From Holosporaceae bacterium 'Namur' (lineage in GTDB: Bacteria; Pseudomonadota; Alphaproteobacteria; Rickettsiales; Midichloriaceae), in NCBI GenBank assembly GCA_014116815.1, contig JACGYV010000003.1, positions 1-64,000 on the forward strand: a DNA stretch of 64,000 bases. Reading direction: 5' to 3'. Each line of letters begins with the position of its first letter. Within the stretch, counting starts at the first letter, position 1. The translations under genes and the position numbers were made by a program. The notes below the pieces were generated by a model. That model did no database searches and was not told the DNA's origin. It saw only the letters and a list, made by a program, of their open reading frames with translations. Of this stretch, positions 28,765 through 38,260 are shown in pieces.

Positions 28765-29229
28765 CTAGTAATTAATATCTTTATTTTCCGAAAGTAACTT
28801 AGCTAGGTTTAATACGTGGTCTCTTGCTTGTTTAGAAGATATGTTTTTAAAATATTTTACCATCTCTTTTATTTCATTACCTAAGGACTCGTTAATATTT
28901 TCTGCTACTTCATATTGATTGCTTGCGGAATCTAAGGTCATATACTCATTTTTATCAGACTTAAAGACATAAACTTCTTCCGTAGCACTGTTGACCAATG
29001 CTTTTAGGCCATCAAAAAAATACTCGATATTTGTTTTTAAAATACCTGCAAATTCATAAAGCTTACTACAACTGATTCTATTATAGCCCTTTTCATATTT
29101 CTGAATCTGCTGGAATGTTAACTGCACTGCCTCGCCTAGCTTCTCTTGACTCATACCAAGCTCTTGCCTTCTCTTTCTAAGCCTCTGACCAACATGCAAG
29201 TCAACCTGGTGTCTATTTTTACTACCCAT
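28765..29229 (-). CDS. XRE-family transcriptional regulator
   Basis: 154 residues. The N-terminal helix-turn-helix (about 13-70) has RLRKRRQELGMSQEKLGEA, FQQIQKYEKGYNRIS and LYEFAGILKTNIEYFF; the C-terminal part is helical. This type is conserved in alphaproteobacteria and resembles the EcxR regulator, which controls type IV secretion genes in Ehrlichia; that likeness is from memory of the family. Tail-to-tail with ctrA, 6 bases between the stops. Confidence 0.85.
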   Translation of the reverse strand: MGSKNRHQVDLHVGQRLRKRRQELGMSQEKLGEAVQLTFQQIQKYEKGYNRISCSKLYEFAGILKTNIEYFFDGLKALVNSATEEVYVFKSDKNEYMTLDSASNQYEVAENINESLGNEIKEMVKYFKNISSKQARDHVLNLAKLLSENKDINY

Positions 29230-29317
29230 ATATCAATAATATATTACGTAATTACTATCATAAAATTAAAATTATCTATTTCTTGCTAAAAAGTATTATA
29301 GTTTCAGTATTAAGATT

Positions 29318-30874
29318 TTATTTAAATCTCCTTTTTGCACAAATAAGCAAAAAAGTGAGGATTGATATCCAAATTGCACTAATGTGATAATATAGTAAGT
29401 AAAAAGATGATTGCAATGTTTTTTTTGGAACATTTGTGTTAAGGAAACCTTCATTATTTATTTCAAGCTCAGCTAAAACCCTGCCAAACTGATCAATTAC
29501 TCCCGTAATACCATGCTTAGCAACTCTTATTAAAGGAGTATTATACTCTATAGCTCTCATTCTGGCCATGGTATAATGTTGGTATGGACCTATGCTATTA
29601 CCGAACCATGCATCATTAGTAATGTTAAGCATTAATCCGAAATCCTGGCCTTGATAAGCATAGGGAACGTGCGTAAAAATTGATTCATAACATATCAAAT
29701 TTAAAATTGCGGGTAGATTTTCGGATATTCTAGTGGTTTTAAACTGTTTTCCGGAGTTAAAATCTCCTATACCGTAAGCTACCTTTTCAATAAAATCAGG
29801 AAAATATTTTCTAAGCGGAATATATTCCCCGAATGGAACTAATAATATTTTTTTATAAACCGATATAACTTTTCCTTGCTTATTTAATGTAACGATAGAG
29901 TTATAAAGATTCCACTTCCCACTCTCTTTATCAGGTTCCAACCAATCCGCCCCGGTAATTAAAAATCCGTTCTTTGAAATAATTTCCGCAAGCAAAGTTT
30001 TAAATGTAGAGCCGTCATGTAAAATATACGGGAAAGAAGCTTCCGGCCAAATAGTAATAGTGTTCTCTTTTAAATCTTTTAAAGAAAGTTTTATCAGCTT
30101 TAAAAAATCTCTACTCTGCTTTTCAGGATCACCCATATGATGCTCAGTTAAATTCGGCTGTACAAGCCTAAGGGTGTAATCTTTAATATATTCTACTTTA
30201 GCATCCTTTAAACGCATGTACCCGAAGCTAAATATAGCTAAATAGCACATAAAAACTGCTAAAATATATTTTATATTTCTTGAATAAAAACACGTCCCAA
30301 ATGTACATACAATGAAACTTAGCCCATAAACACCAACCACGGATGCAAACTGTGAAACATTTTCAAATGAAAGCACGGTATAGCCTAATAAGTTCCAAGG
30401 AAAGGGAAAGACTAGAAAACTTCTTAAAAACTCAAAAATTACCCATAGTGCTGAAAACCCCAAAACATATGCTATCCTATGGTAATTAAAATATTGTGCC
30501 GCTATAACCAACAACCCGATAAATAATGCTATAACCAGCGGGATTAAGATTAGCACGAACGGAATCATCCACCAAAGACCGGAGAAATCAGTGAGCAAAG
30601 AATACATTATCCAATATAAGCTGCTAAGAAAATGACCGTATCCGAATATCACTCCGGCTATAAACTTTTGTTTTAAACCTTTTTTAGAATCAAGATAAAG
30701 TAATAAAGAAGTTAAGGAAATAGGGATAATAAAAAAAAGGTCAAACGGATGATAAGCAAGAGTAAGCAGTGCTCCTAAAGATAGGAGAAAAACTATTTGT
30801 TTAAAAGTAAATTTATTTACAAATTTATAGTTAAAAATTAGAAGAACACATTCACTTACCTTCTTCTTTACCAC
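29318..30874 (-). CDS. lnt: apolipoprotein N-acyltransferase
   Basis: Adds the third acyl chain to the N-terminal cysteine of lipoproteins in the inner membrane. 518 residues: about seven membrane helices in the first 230, then a nitrilase-like domain with the catalytic Glu in WPEASFPYI, Lys in the VPFGEYIPLRKYF region and Cys in NLICYESIF, and a final membrane helix. Lgt is also encoded (34004-34816). The start overlaps the preceding gene's stop by 23 bases. Confidence 0.93.
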   Translation of the reverse strand: MVKKKVSECVLLIFNYKFVNKFTFKQIVFLLSLGALLTLAYHPFDLFFIIPISLTSLLLYLDSKKGLKQKFIAGVIFGYGHFLSSLYWIMYSLLTDFSGLWWMIPFVLILIPLVIALFIGLLVIAAQYFNYHRIAYVLGFSALWVIFEFLRSFLVFPFPWNLLGYTVLSFENVSQFASVVGVYGLSFIVCTFGTCFYSRNIKYILAVFMCYLAIFSFGYMRLKDAKVEYIKDYTLRLVQPNLTEHHMGDPEKQSRDFLKLIKLSLKDLKENTITIWPEASFPYILHDGSTFKTLLAEIISKNGFLITGADWLEPDKESGKWNLYNSIVTLNKQGKVISVYKKILLVPFGEYIPLRKYFPDFIEKVAYGIGDFNSGKQFKTTRISENLPAILNLICYESIFTHVPYAYQGQDFGLMLNITNDAWFGNSIGPYQHYTMARMRAIEYNTPLIRVAKHGITGVIDQFGRVLAELEINNEGFLNTNVPKKTLQSSFYLLYYHISAIWISILTFLLICAKRRFK

Positions 30875-32138
30875 TTTTCTTCTCCTTATTAGCAGGTGAA
30901 TCTAAGACATTATTTTCACCCTCTTTAACGTACGTTACTTTATTTGATGTATCAAAATATTTTACATATTCTTCTTTAGTATATATTTTATTGTTTGTAC
31001 CTTGAGGATCTGATAATTTGACATCTTCGGCTTTTCTATTATTATCTGATTCAGGGACTTTATTCTTGCTTTTTTCTTTGATTGCCTGCTTGTGAAGTTC
31101 AAACAGTTGAGAAACCGGAACCAACATCACTTCACTATTATTCAGTTCCCCTATCCATTCATTTATAACTCTAACCGACATAGGATACGCATGAAATTTT
31201 CCTAATACAAATCCTCTGACTTTCGCCATATTTTCTAAACGTAATAGATTACTTTTTACGGCTTCTATATCAAGTTCATCATCAATTGTAATATTAATAT
31301 CAATATAATTTTCATTCAAAGCTTCGGAAAGATCCTCTAAACTTTCATTATTAACTTCCCCACCATATATGTAAGCGAGTTTTTTTTGTTTTAAAAATCC
31401 AAGAATCGGTAAAATGTCATCTTTAGAATCAGTAAAAATTTCTTTTGTACCGGAAATCACTCCTTTAATCTTATCGGATTTAGAAGTAACAAGTTTTAAC
31501 CTTGATAAATTTTCTTCCTCACTTAAATTATTCATTAAAGCTAAAGAGCCTGCATCATTAGCCGGGTACTCTGCAGGATGCATAGGAAGATTAATATAAA
31601 CTTCATGTCCGGCTGAAACGCCTATATTTATCCAATTAACGACATCCCGGCTATAAGGTGAAAACCCGAGTGCAATTAGAGCATCCATTTTAACGGCACT
31701 TGCCGTCTCTGCCGCGGATAGGCCTAGGCCGTCTACCAGAAGAGCAACTTTAGGACGGATGACAGCTAAGTCCCCGTTAGTCTCAGGATTATTAAGCAAA
31801 GTTGAGTTTATCGGCTGCTTAGTCGCTTTTTGAATTGTGTGCGGTATAATATTGCCATTCGGTTTTTCCGCTTTTACTTCTTCTTTACTATCTTTAGGTG
31901 TTTCAGGCGTTAAGGATCTTTGATCCTCTGACTTAATAATCGCCGGCTTCCCTAAAACCGGTGAATTGTTATTTAAACCGGTTAACACTAATTTACCTTG
32001 TTCAAATTGATTATCAAGAAATATTTTCTGATTAAAATATATAATAAGAAAGACAGATACTAACAAAGTAATTAATATTACATATAAAGTAATAAGAATT
32101 TTTATTCCGTTCAAGTATTGCAAAATTTTAGTTAACAT
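30852..32138 (-). CDS. divergent polysaccharide deacetylase (DUF610/YibQ-like), membrane anchored
   Basis: 428 residues: a membrane helix at about 14-34, a charged linker rich in Lys, Glu and Pro, then the domain from about 130 with PKVALLVDGLGLSAAET, LIALGFSPYS, GHEVYINLPMHPAEYP and GVISGTKEIFT, and a Lys/Glu-rich tail from about 355. The family relates to NodB deacetylases, but the usual metal-binding Asp pair reads VDGLG here rather than IDDLG. Function is unknown; in other genomes it lies beside divisome or peptidoglycan genes. Coupled to lnt. Confidence 0.8.
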   Translation of the reverse strand: MLTKILQYLNGIKILITLYVILITLLVSVFLIIYFNQKIFLDNQFEQGKLVLTGLNNNSPVLGKPAIIKSEDQRSLTPETPKDSKEEVKAEKPNGNIIPHTIQKATKQPINSTLLNNPETNGDLAVIRPKVALLVDGLGLSAAETASAVKMDALIALGFSPYSRDVVNWINIGVSAGHEVYINLPMHPAEYPANDAGSLALMNNLSEEENLSRLKLVTSKSDKIKGVISGTKEIFTDSKDDILPILGFLKQKKLAYIYGGEVNNESLEDLSEALNENYIDINITIDDELDIEAVKSNLLRLENMAKVRGFVLGKFHAYPMSVRVINEWIGELNNSEVMLVPVSQLFELHKQAIKEKSKNKVPESDNNRKAEDVKLSDPQGTNNKIYTKEEYVKYFDTSNKVTYVKEGENNVLDSPANKEKKSGKEEGK

Positions 32139-32242
32139 ACTTCTATGCTAGTTAGAGAATATTTATTTGGAAATAGTAAATCGCATTAAAAATTTAAGCA
32201 AGCAAAAAGGGTGACAATTTATTTTAGACATAAGCAATTTAA

Positions 32243-32317
32243 TGGTGCCGAATGTCTGATTTGAACAGACGACCTACCGCTTACAAGGCGGTTGCTCTAC
32301 CCCTGAGCTAATTCGGC
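32243..32317 (-). tRNA. trnT: tRNA-Thr (anticodon UGU), CCA encoded
   Basis: Reverse-strand sequence folds fully: 7-bp acceptor stem GCCGAAT with ATTCGGC, D arm with AGCTCAGGGGTAGAGC, anticodon stem ACCGC/GCGGT around loop CTTGTAA (anticodon TGT), T arm with TCTG and GTTCAAATC. Discriminator A, then CCA at 32243-32245. Isolated between the deacetylase-lnt operon and the DUF2336 gene. Confidence 0.97.
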
Positions 32318-32473
32318 ATAATTTAACGAAATTTTATTTATCATAGTTATATACTTTTGACCAGCAATATTTTTGTTTAATAAATTAAATACGGTTATTA
32401 TTTATTACAAACATATATACTAACTAATGTAAGTTATATAATATTTTAGTGCAATAACTTTAATATATGAAAC

Positions 32474-33592
32474 ATGAAACAAGATTTCTCAGTCAGATAC
32501 TCCGCTCCCGGTTTCTGTAATAATCCGGAGAGTATCAATTCCCTTAATGCTGAGCAAAAATATAGCTTTGCACTGCAAGTTTGCTACTTTATTGAAAACG
32601 GATACCTTTACGAGGAAGAAGACCAATTAAAAGATTATTTAAAACAACTTACAATTTATCCCGATTTAGAAATAAGAGTATTAATAGCAAATCGGCTTAA
32701 AAATTCCAAACATCTTCCGCATGAAATAGCATTAAAGTTAGCTTTCGATATCAATAAAGTTGCTGCCCCTATTATTGCGGATTCCCCGCAGCTAAATGAT
32801 TATGATTTAATAACGCTGCTTAATACCTCTAAAGAGATAAGTAAACTTATAGTACTAACAAAAAGGAATAATTTAAGCGAAGAAGTATGCTTTAAAGTCG
32901 CTTCCCTAAAAAATTTATCTCTGATTATCAGCATTATGCAGAATCCCGACAGCCAAATCAGCTTTGAACTTTATCGCAATTTACTAAATACCTACTATGA
33001 TGATCAATCCTTCTTAAACGCACTTTTAATGCGAAAAAGCTTAGATAACGGGGTTTTACAAAAACTTGTTATAGAACTGAACCCGGAAGCAAAGAATATT
33101 ATCACCAAACATTTCAACCTTTATATTAATAATATTACTAAGATATTTTGTCCGACCGATATTAATTCATTTGAAGATAAACCCGCACATAACGAAGAAA
33201 CAGAGCTAAGAAGGAGAATTGATCAACTTTACTCTCAAAACAGTTTAAATAATGCAATCATTATACACTATCTATGTAAAGGCGATTTATATTCATTCTT
33301 ATATTCAATAGCTAAACTTTCCGATATACCCTTTAGTCAAATTAGGTTTATAGCCATTAACCGCCTAACAACCAAAGAGTTTGAAAACCTTTATTATTCT
33401 TCGGGGTTACCGGTTAATTTTATGGAAGCTATACAAACTATACTCGCGGCAATTATAAATGCTTCAAAAGAAGGAGTACGAGTCACTAAAAGCGACTTTC
33501 CGTTATTGATAAGCAAATATTTAAAAGAGAATAAAGCAAAATATAAAGTTGAGGGGATAGGTTATTTGCTTAAGCTTATCTTTCTTAAATAG
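32474..33592 (+). CDS. DUF2336-family protein
   Basis: 372 residues, mostly alpha-helical and soluble, with HEAT-like helix pairs: LEIRVLIANRLKNSKHLPHEIALKLAFDIN, then VAAPIIADSPQLNDYDLITLL and VCFKVASLKN. This pattern, in which a helix is followed by 'VAAPII..SP.L.D.DLI', is the mark of DUF2336, a family almost confined to alphaproteobacteria and of unknown function. The closing SKYLKENKAKYKVEGIGYLLKL region is lineage-specific. Monocistronic, just after tRNA-Thr on the other strand. Confidence 0.8.
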   Translation: MKQDFSVRYSAPGFCNNPESINSLNAEQKYSFALQVCYFIENGYLYEEEDQLKDYLKQLTIYPDLEIRVLIANRLKNSKHLPHEIALKLAFDINKVAAPIIADSPQLNDYDLITLLNTSKEISKLIVLTKRNNLSEEVCFKVASLKNLSLIISIMQNPDSQISFELYRNLLNTYYDDQSFLNALLMRKSLDNGVLQKLVIELNPEAKNIITKHFNLYINNITKIFCPTDINSFEDKPAHNEETELRRRIDQLYSQNSLNNAIIIHYLCKGDLYSFLYSIAKLSDIPFSQIRFIAINRLTTKEFENLYYSSGLPVNFMEAIQTILAAIINASKEGVRVTKSDFPLLISKYLKENKAKYKVEGIGYLLKLIFLK

Positions 33593-33624
33593 CAATATAA
33601 GAAAACCTGAGATCTAAATTCGGC

Positions 33625-33945
33625 TTAAGAGTCGACAACCTTTTTAGCACTACTGCTTTTAGGCTTTTGATTAACAACTTTACTCTTTTCCTGTTTTTTA
33701 GGTGATTTGGTTTCTTCAATATTCATATATTTTTTTTTGAGTTGCTGAAGCTCCTTATCAGTTTGAAGAGCTATTTTTTTTACCACTTCCAACTCATCCT
33801 TAGTAACAAAATCCATCTTTTTAACAAAAGATTCTACATACTGTCTCATATAATCGGAAAGCTCCCTTCTCATGGTGGCTGCCGAGGCAAATGCCGAGCT
33901 AGCTAATTTGCTGAAATCTTCGAAAAATTTATTGTCTTTTTTCAT
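33625..33945 (-). CDS. UbiK/BMFP-family protein
   Basis: I choose ATG 33945 (106 residues), since the ten residues from 33975 do not fit the family. The N-terminal amphipathic helix KFFEDFSKLASSAFASAATMRRELSDYM and the coiled coil MDFVTKDELEVVKKIALQTDKELQQLKKK match the BMFP fold of UbiK, which helps ubiquinone synthesis by binding lipids and UbiJ. A basic Lys-rich tail follows. Divergent from lgt with 58 bases between starts, an arrangement known from other alphaproteobacteria. Confidence 0.78.
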   Translation of the reverse strand: MKKDNKFFEDFSKLASSAFASAATMRRELSDYMRQYVESFVKKMDFVTKDELEVVKKIALQTDKELQQLKKKYMNIEETKSPKKQEKSKVVNQKPKSSSAKKVVDS

Positions 33946-34003
33946 AGAACCCCTTAAAAGATAATAACTTACCAATATTATTTTATTTTACTATTATAAA
34001 TCA

Positions 34004-34816
34004 ATGCTCGCAATCATTTTTCCACAAATTAACCCCATCGCTTTTTCAATCGGCTTTTTTGATATCAGGTGGTATTCACTTGCCTATATAGCAGGTATTT
34101 TTATCGGCTACTACCTATTTATTCATCTTGCCGAAAAATCCGGATATGAAATTTCTAAAAAAGCTCTTGATGATATTATAGTTTATTTTATAGCAGGTAT
34201 AATGATCGGCGGTAGATTAGGATTTGTCTTATTCTATGATTTAGATCGATACCTCACGGAACCGATTGCAATATTTAAAACTTGGGAAGGCGGCATGTCA
34301 TTTCATGGCGCACTTATCGGCTTAATTACGGCAATTTACCTTTTATGCCGGAAACATAAGCTTCAATTACTGCGCATATTTGATTTACTATGCTGCGTAG
34401 TTCCTCCCGGTATTTTTCTGGGAAGAATTGCAAATTTTATTAACGGCGAGCTTTACGGAAGAGTAACCTACTTAAAATGGGGGGTAATATTTCCTAATGC
34501 CGGGTATTTACCGAGGCACCCCTCACAATTATATGAAGCACTCGGTGAAGGTTTAATATTATTTATAATAATGCAGCTATTATTTCATTTTACGCTTCTT
34601 AGGAATAAATCAGGAATTTTAACCGGCATCTTCCTGATCGGATATTCCTTAATCAGAATATTTATTGAAAATTTTCGAGAGCCTGATTTTCAAGTAGGAT
34701 ATATTTTAGATAGCTTAACTTTAGGGCAGCTTTTATGTGTACCGATGTTCATGTTAGGAATATATTTGTTACTAAGAGATTCTATAACTAAAGTTAAAAC
34801 TAATTTAAACCTATAA
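34004..34816 (+). CDS. lgt: phosphatidylglycerol--prolipoprotein diacylglyceryl transferase
   Basis: First step of lipoprotein maturation: transfers diacylglyceryl to the lipobox cysteine. 270 residues, seven membrane helices, with IRWYSLAYIAGI near the start, EGGMSFHGALIG, and the signature GRIANFINGELYGR at about 146-159 followed by RHPSQLYEALGEG. Its stop overlaps the 3' end of the convergent prepilin-like gene by 17 bases. Confidence 0.95.
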   Translation: MLAIIFPQINPIAFSIGFFDIRWYSLAYIAGIFIGYYLFIHLAEKSGYEISKKALDDIIVYFIAGIMIGGRLGFVLFYDLDRYLTEPIAIFKTWEGGMSFHGALIGLITAIYLLCRKHKLQLLRIFDLLCCVVPPGIFLGRIANFINGELYGRVTYLKWGVIFPNAGYLPRHPSQLYEALGEGLILFIIMQLLFHFTLLRNKSGILTGIFLIGYSLIRIFIENFREPDFQVGYILDSLTLGQLLCVPMFMLGIYLLLRDSITKVKTNLNL

Positions 34817-35576
34817 GCAACCTGCAAGCTTTGCTTGTTTGAGCCGTATTATACGCTCCCGTGGAACTGTTAACGCACCCTCCTGCACTTACATTGCTCC
34901 CTTGTGTAACCCTCAGGATTCCCGTAATTCCTCCTTTAAAGTTTCCGGAAGTATCTACTAAGCCGTCATCCATTTTTTGGTCGATTAAAAAAGCTTCTTC
35001 GGGAAGTAGAGCACTTCCTAATAGCGGATAGCTGGGCGTAATATCTTTAGAGGCTAAACATAAAGTCGTAACGCTTGCATCAAACACTGAAGGATATGAT
35101 CTGAATATATAACCTGCCCCCTCTATTTTGCTTGCCGGCGCAGTAACACCGGGTGTTCCCGTAATACTTGTTACGGGAGGTATATGCATATTTAACATTC
35201 CCGCCAGGTAAAGATGGTTCCAAGCCTGAGATATCTCATTTAAATTAACGTCGGTATTATAATCAATTGATCCGCTGCCGTCTCCGTTGCATATTGAGCT
35301 GTTAGCCGCACATTTGGTTCCCCATATTGAGAAAGCCGTATTCATATCTCCGGGAATTCTATTATATTTGTTCACAAATGCATTAAAATAAGTTTGATAA
35401 AGCTGATAATCTTTAATAACCGATTGCAGCTTTGCTTGATTTATCATATTATTTCCTACGCTAACAGCCGCAATCAATAAGGCAATAATTATTATTGCAA
35501 TTGAAAGTTCTATAAATGTAAACCCGTTTCTAATTAAATTATTTGCCTTCATGCTGATTAATTTATTAACTCTCAT
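34800..35576 (-). CDS. orphan type IV prepilin-like protein
   Basis: 258 residues (250 if ATG 35552 is used). A class III signal is clear: short basic leader ending NLIRNG, then FTFIELSIAIIIIALLIAAV with Glu at +5, so a prepilin peptidase would cut after Gly. A helical stem and then a Cys-containing globular region follow, with RIPGDMNTAFSIWG, a motif seen in pseudopilin-like proteins. Rickettsiales retain scattered type IV pilus genes; none of the others is here. Monocistronic and convergent with lgt. Confidence 0.8.
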   Translation of the reverse strand: MRVNKLISMKANNLIRNGFTFIELSIAIIIIALLIAAVSVGNNMINQAKLQSVIKDYQLYQTYFNAFVNKYNRIPGDMNTAFSIWGTKCAANSSICNGDGSGSIDYNTDVNLNEISQAWNHLYLAGMLNMHIPPVTSITGTPGVTAPASKIEGAGYIFRSYPSVFDASVTTLCLASKDITPSYPLLGSALLPEEAFLIDQKMDDGLVDTSGNFKGGITGILRVTQGSNVSAGGCVNSSTGAYNTAQTSKACRLLIGLN

Positions 35577-35735
35577 TTCCCGATTTGAGTTTTATTCAAT
35601 TCATTTAAAAAATTTTGGTTAAACGTTAAATTGTATTTAATAAATATTGAGTAAGGTATAAAGAGCCAATTCACTGATGATCAAACCATTATAACTCTTA
35701 CTTATAGGTTAGTTGGTCATATAATACATAAAAAA

Positions 35736-36257
35736 TTAGCAAGCTTTGCTGCCGTTATAACATTTTTTAAGTTTTTCAACTGAGTAAGTAGCCTGCTTGA
35801 TGCTTGGAACCACAACTTCATTACAACAATCAAGGATAGTCTGAGAATTAACTAAGCTCATTTGCCTAACAATATTAGTAAATGATTCAATAGCATTCAT
35901 ATTAACTTTAAATATATCTTCAAAGTTTTTAGAAGCTATAGCATCATTATTGTATCTTTCACATACCGACCACATATCACCCATAATTAAATTCCAATTG
36001 GTAATATAATTATTAACTATTTGCGCTGAAAATTCACTATTTTGAGTAGCATGGTCAATTCCTTTTATGCATACATTGACCAATTGCTCCGAATGGTTAT
36101 TAATATCTTTTATTATTAACTTTTCTACCTTATTAATCGCTGCTTTATTTATAGTCTCAATCGACTCCTTTATTGTGCTTGCATTTTTAACTGCCTGCTC
36201 AGCTACTCTTGCGGTATGATCAATATGAATTTTTCCTTTCTTATTAGGCTTAGCCAT
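35736..36257 (-). CDS. phasin-like helical protein
   Basis: 173 residues, predicted all helical and without membrane segments. The middle, NYITNWNLIMGDMWSVCERYNNDAIASKN, followed by FTNIVRQMSLVNSQTILDC, resembles phasin family proteins that coat polyhydroxyalkanoate granules. The similarity is by pattern only; some Rickettsiales carry PHA genes. A strongly basic N-terminus (AKPNKKGKIHIDH) is unusual. Monocistronic. Confidence 0.45.
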   Translation of the reverse strand: MAKPNKKGKIHIDHTARVAEQAVKNASTIKESIETINKAAINKVEKLIIKDINNHSEQLVNVCIKGIDHATQNSEFSAQIVNNYITNWNLIMGDMWSVCERYNNDAIASKNFEDIFKVNMNAIESFTNIVRQMSLVNSQTILDCCNEVVVPSIKQATYSVEKLKKCYNGSKAC

Positions 36258-36339
36258 TACTTATCCGTTAAAATCTTTATATCATTTTTGATGATAAGTG
36301 AAATTTTTAAACAAGTAAAGGCAGTAAAAACTTTTCAAA

Positions 36340-36960
36340 TTAAGTTTTTGATTTCCAAGGCTTAACAACTACTATTGTATTGGCTAACTTATCATGCAAC
36401 CCTTGCTTTTTTTTAGTCAGCGGCATAAATAAAAAGCCGATAAAGAAAATATACCCGATAAAGCGTAAAATATATTGTTTAAGCGTCGGGGTATTGCCGG
36501 TGTTCGCATCAATTATTTGACATCTGGTTATTATTTTACCTGGTGTTGCCCCTTTCCACTTCCAAAATGAAATTATAAATACGGCAAAAAGAAAAATTGA
36601 TAGTATTTGCAGTATTATAAAGCCTCTTATTAGCTCATTATTCACCAAATAGGAAGCTAACGCTTTAAAAAACTCAAGTGCTGAAGATATTCCGACTATG
36701 TTAATACTATAATTTTCAAAATTTTCGTATACTTGGTATGAAGTTTGCCTATTATAAAGGAAATAAGCAGCTAAATTTAAGATAGGAGTAAAAAATATAA
36801 ATATTATAAAGATATCAACAACCGTAGCTATTAATCTTCTATTCATAGTTGCAAGCCTAAATTGTCGACCGTTTATAAATGTTGTATACTGCTCTTCTTT
36901 TAATTTATTATGTGCACTCAACATAACAACCGGGTTTAGATTGTGTAAAAAATTTTTCAT
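36340..36960 (-). CDS. RDD-family membrane protein
   Basis: 206 residues with three to four membrane helices. NRRLIATVVDIFIIFIFF carries the Arg and Asp of the RDD motif at the first helix, and FWKWKGATPGKIITRCQIID follows the third, with GLHDKLANTIVV at the end, all typical. Role unknown; some members affect ion homeostasis. Follows serS by 5 bases on the same strand. Confidence 0.88.
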   Translation of the reverse strand: MKNFLHNLNPVVMLSAHNKLKEEQYTTFINGRQFRLATMNRRLIATVVDIFIIFIFFTPILNLAAYFLYNRQTSYQVYENFENYSINIVGISSALEFFKALASYLVNNELIRGFIILQILSIFLFAVFIISFWKWKGATPGKIITRCQIIDANTGNTPTLKQYILRFIGYIFFIGFLFMPLTKKKQGLHDKLANTIVVVKPWKSKT

Positions 36961-36965
36961 AAGGT

Positions 36966-38237
36966 TTACCTCCCGATTATCTTAATTCCGTTCATATATC
37001 TTTGTAATGCGTGGGGTATATTAATACTTCCGTCACTATTTTGATAATTTTCAAGAATTGCAACTATGGTTCTGCCAACTGCAAGACCTGAGCCGTTTAA
37101 GGTATGAACAAAATAGTTTTTTCTACTATCTAATTCCTTATACCTTGCTTTCATTCTTCTTGCTTGAAAATCCCCGCAAGTTGAGCAGCTTGAAATCTCT
37201 CTGTATTTATTCTGTCCCGGAAGCCATACCTCAAAGTCATATGTCTTTTGTGAAGAAAATCCGGTATCTCCTCCGCAAAGCAACATTATTCGATATGGTA
37301 ATTCCAATCTCTTTAAAATTTCCTCGGCACAAGCTGTCATTCTTTCATGCTCAGCTTTAGAATCTCTCGGCCTTACAATACTCACCAACTCAACTTTAGA
37401 AAACTGATGCACTCTAATCATCCCTCTGGTATCTTTACCCGCACTTCCTGCTTCAGATCTGAATGACGGAGTATATGCAGTATATCTTAAAGGAAGTTCC
37501 TCTTCCTCTAAAATCATTTCTCTAACTAAATTAGTTAATGATACTTCAGAGGTAGGGATTAACCTTAACTTTTCTCGGGTTAAGAAAGAATCCTGATCGA
37601 ACTTCGGTAGCTGCCCTACCCCGAACATTGCCTCATCTTTCACTAGTAGGGGTGGGGAAACTTCAGTATAACCGAACTCGGATATATGAATATCAAGCAT
37701 GAAGTTAGCTAATGCTCTTTCCATTCGGGCTAAATCTTTTTTTAATACTACGAATCTGGAGCCGGACATTTTAGCTGCTGCCCCAAAATCCATTTGCTTC
37801 AGATCTTCCCCAAGCTCATAATGATGCTTCGGTATAAAATCAAATTCATTAATCTCACCCCACTTTCTGACTTCTTGGTTATCATCTTCATCTTTCCCTT
37901 CCGGCACTTCATCTAATAGTGTGTTCGGCAGGTTTATCATCATTTCTTCCAACTTGCTTTCCAACTCCTTTATACTTTCCTCAAGTTGCTGCACCTGTAC
38001 TTTCAGCTCGTCTGCTTGCTTAAGCAAGTGGCTCACCTCCCCTCCCGCTGTCTTACCTTTGCCTATCTCCTTGGCAAGCTCATTCCTTCTAGTTTGCTTC
38101 TCCTGCAAATGTGTCTGCTCTTTCCTTAGCTTTTCATCAAATGTAATGATATCATTTGAAACATTTTCTAAGCCTCGCTTGAGTAAGCCTTTATCAAACA
38201 GCTCGGGATTCTCTCTAATAAATTTAATATCATGCAT
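36966..38237 (-). CDS. serS: serine--tRNA ligase
   Basis: Class II synthetase for tRNA-Ser and, where present, tRNA-Sec. 423 residues: N-terminal long coiled coil (about 25-110) that grips the tRNA long arm, then the catalytic domain with LIPTSEVSLTNL, motif 2 FRSEAGSAGKDTRGMIRVHQF and motif 3 LNGSGLAVGRTIVAILENYQ. Complete. Third gene of tatB-tatC-serS-RDD, an order known from alphaproteobacteria. Confidence 0.96.
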   Translation of the reverse strand: MHDIKFIRENPELFDKGLLKRGLENVSNDIITFDEKLRKEQTHLQEKQTRRNELAKEIGKGKTAGGEVSHLLKQADELKVQVQQLEESIKELESKLEEMMINLPNTLLDEVPEGKDEDDNQEVRKWGEINEFDFIPKHHYELGEDLKQMDFGAAAKMSGSRFVVLKKDLARMERALANFMLDIHISEFGYTEVSPPLLVKDEAMFGVGQLPKFDQDSFLTREKLRLIPTSEVSLTNLVREMILEEEELPLRYTAYTPSFRSEAGSAGKDTRGMIRVHQFSKVELVSIVRPRDSKAEHERMTACAEEILKRLELPYRIMLLCGGDTGFSSQKTYDFEVWLPGQNKYREISSCSTCGDFQARRMKARYKELDSRKNYFVHTLNGSGLAVGRTIVAILENYQNSDGSINIPHALQRYMNGIKIIGR

Positions 38238-38260
38238 ACTTTTTTCTTAAACCTTTTCAA

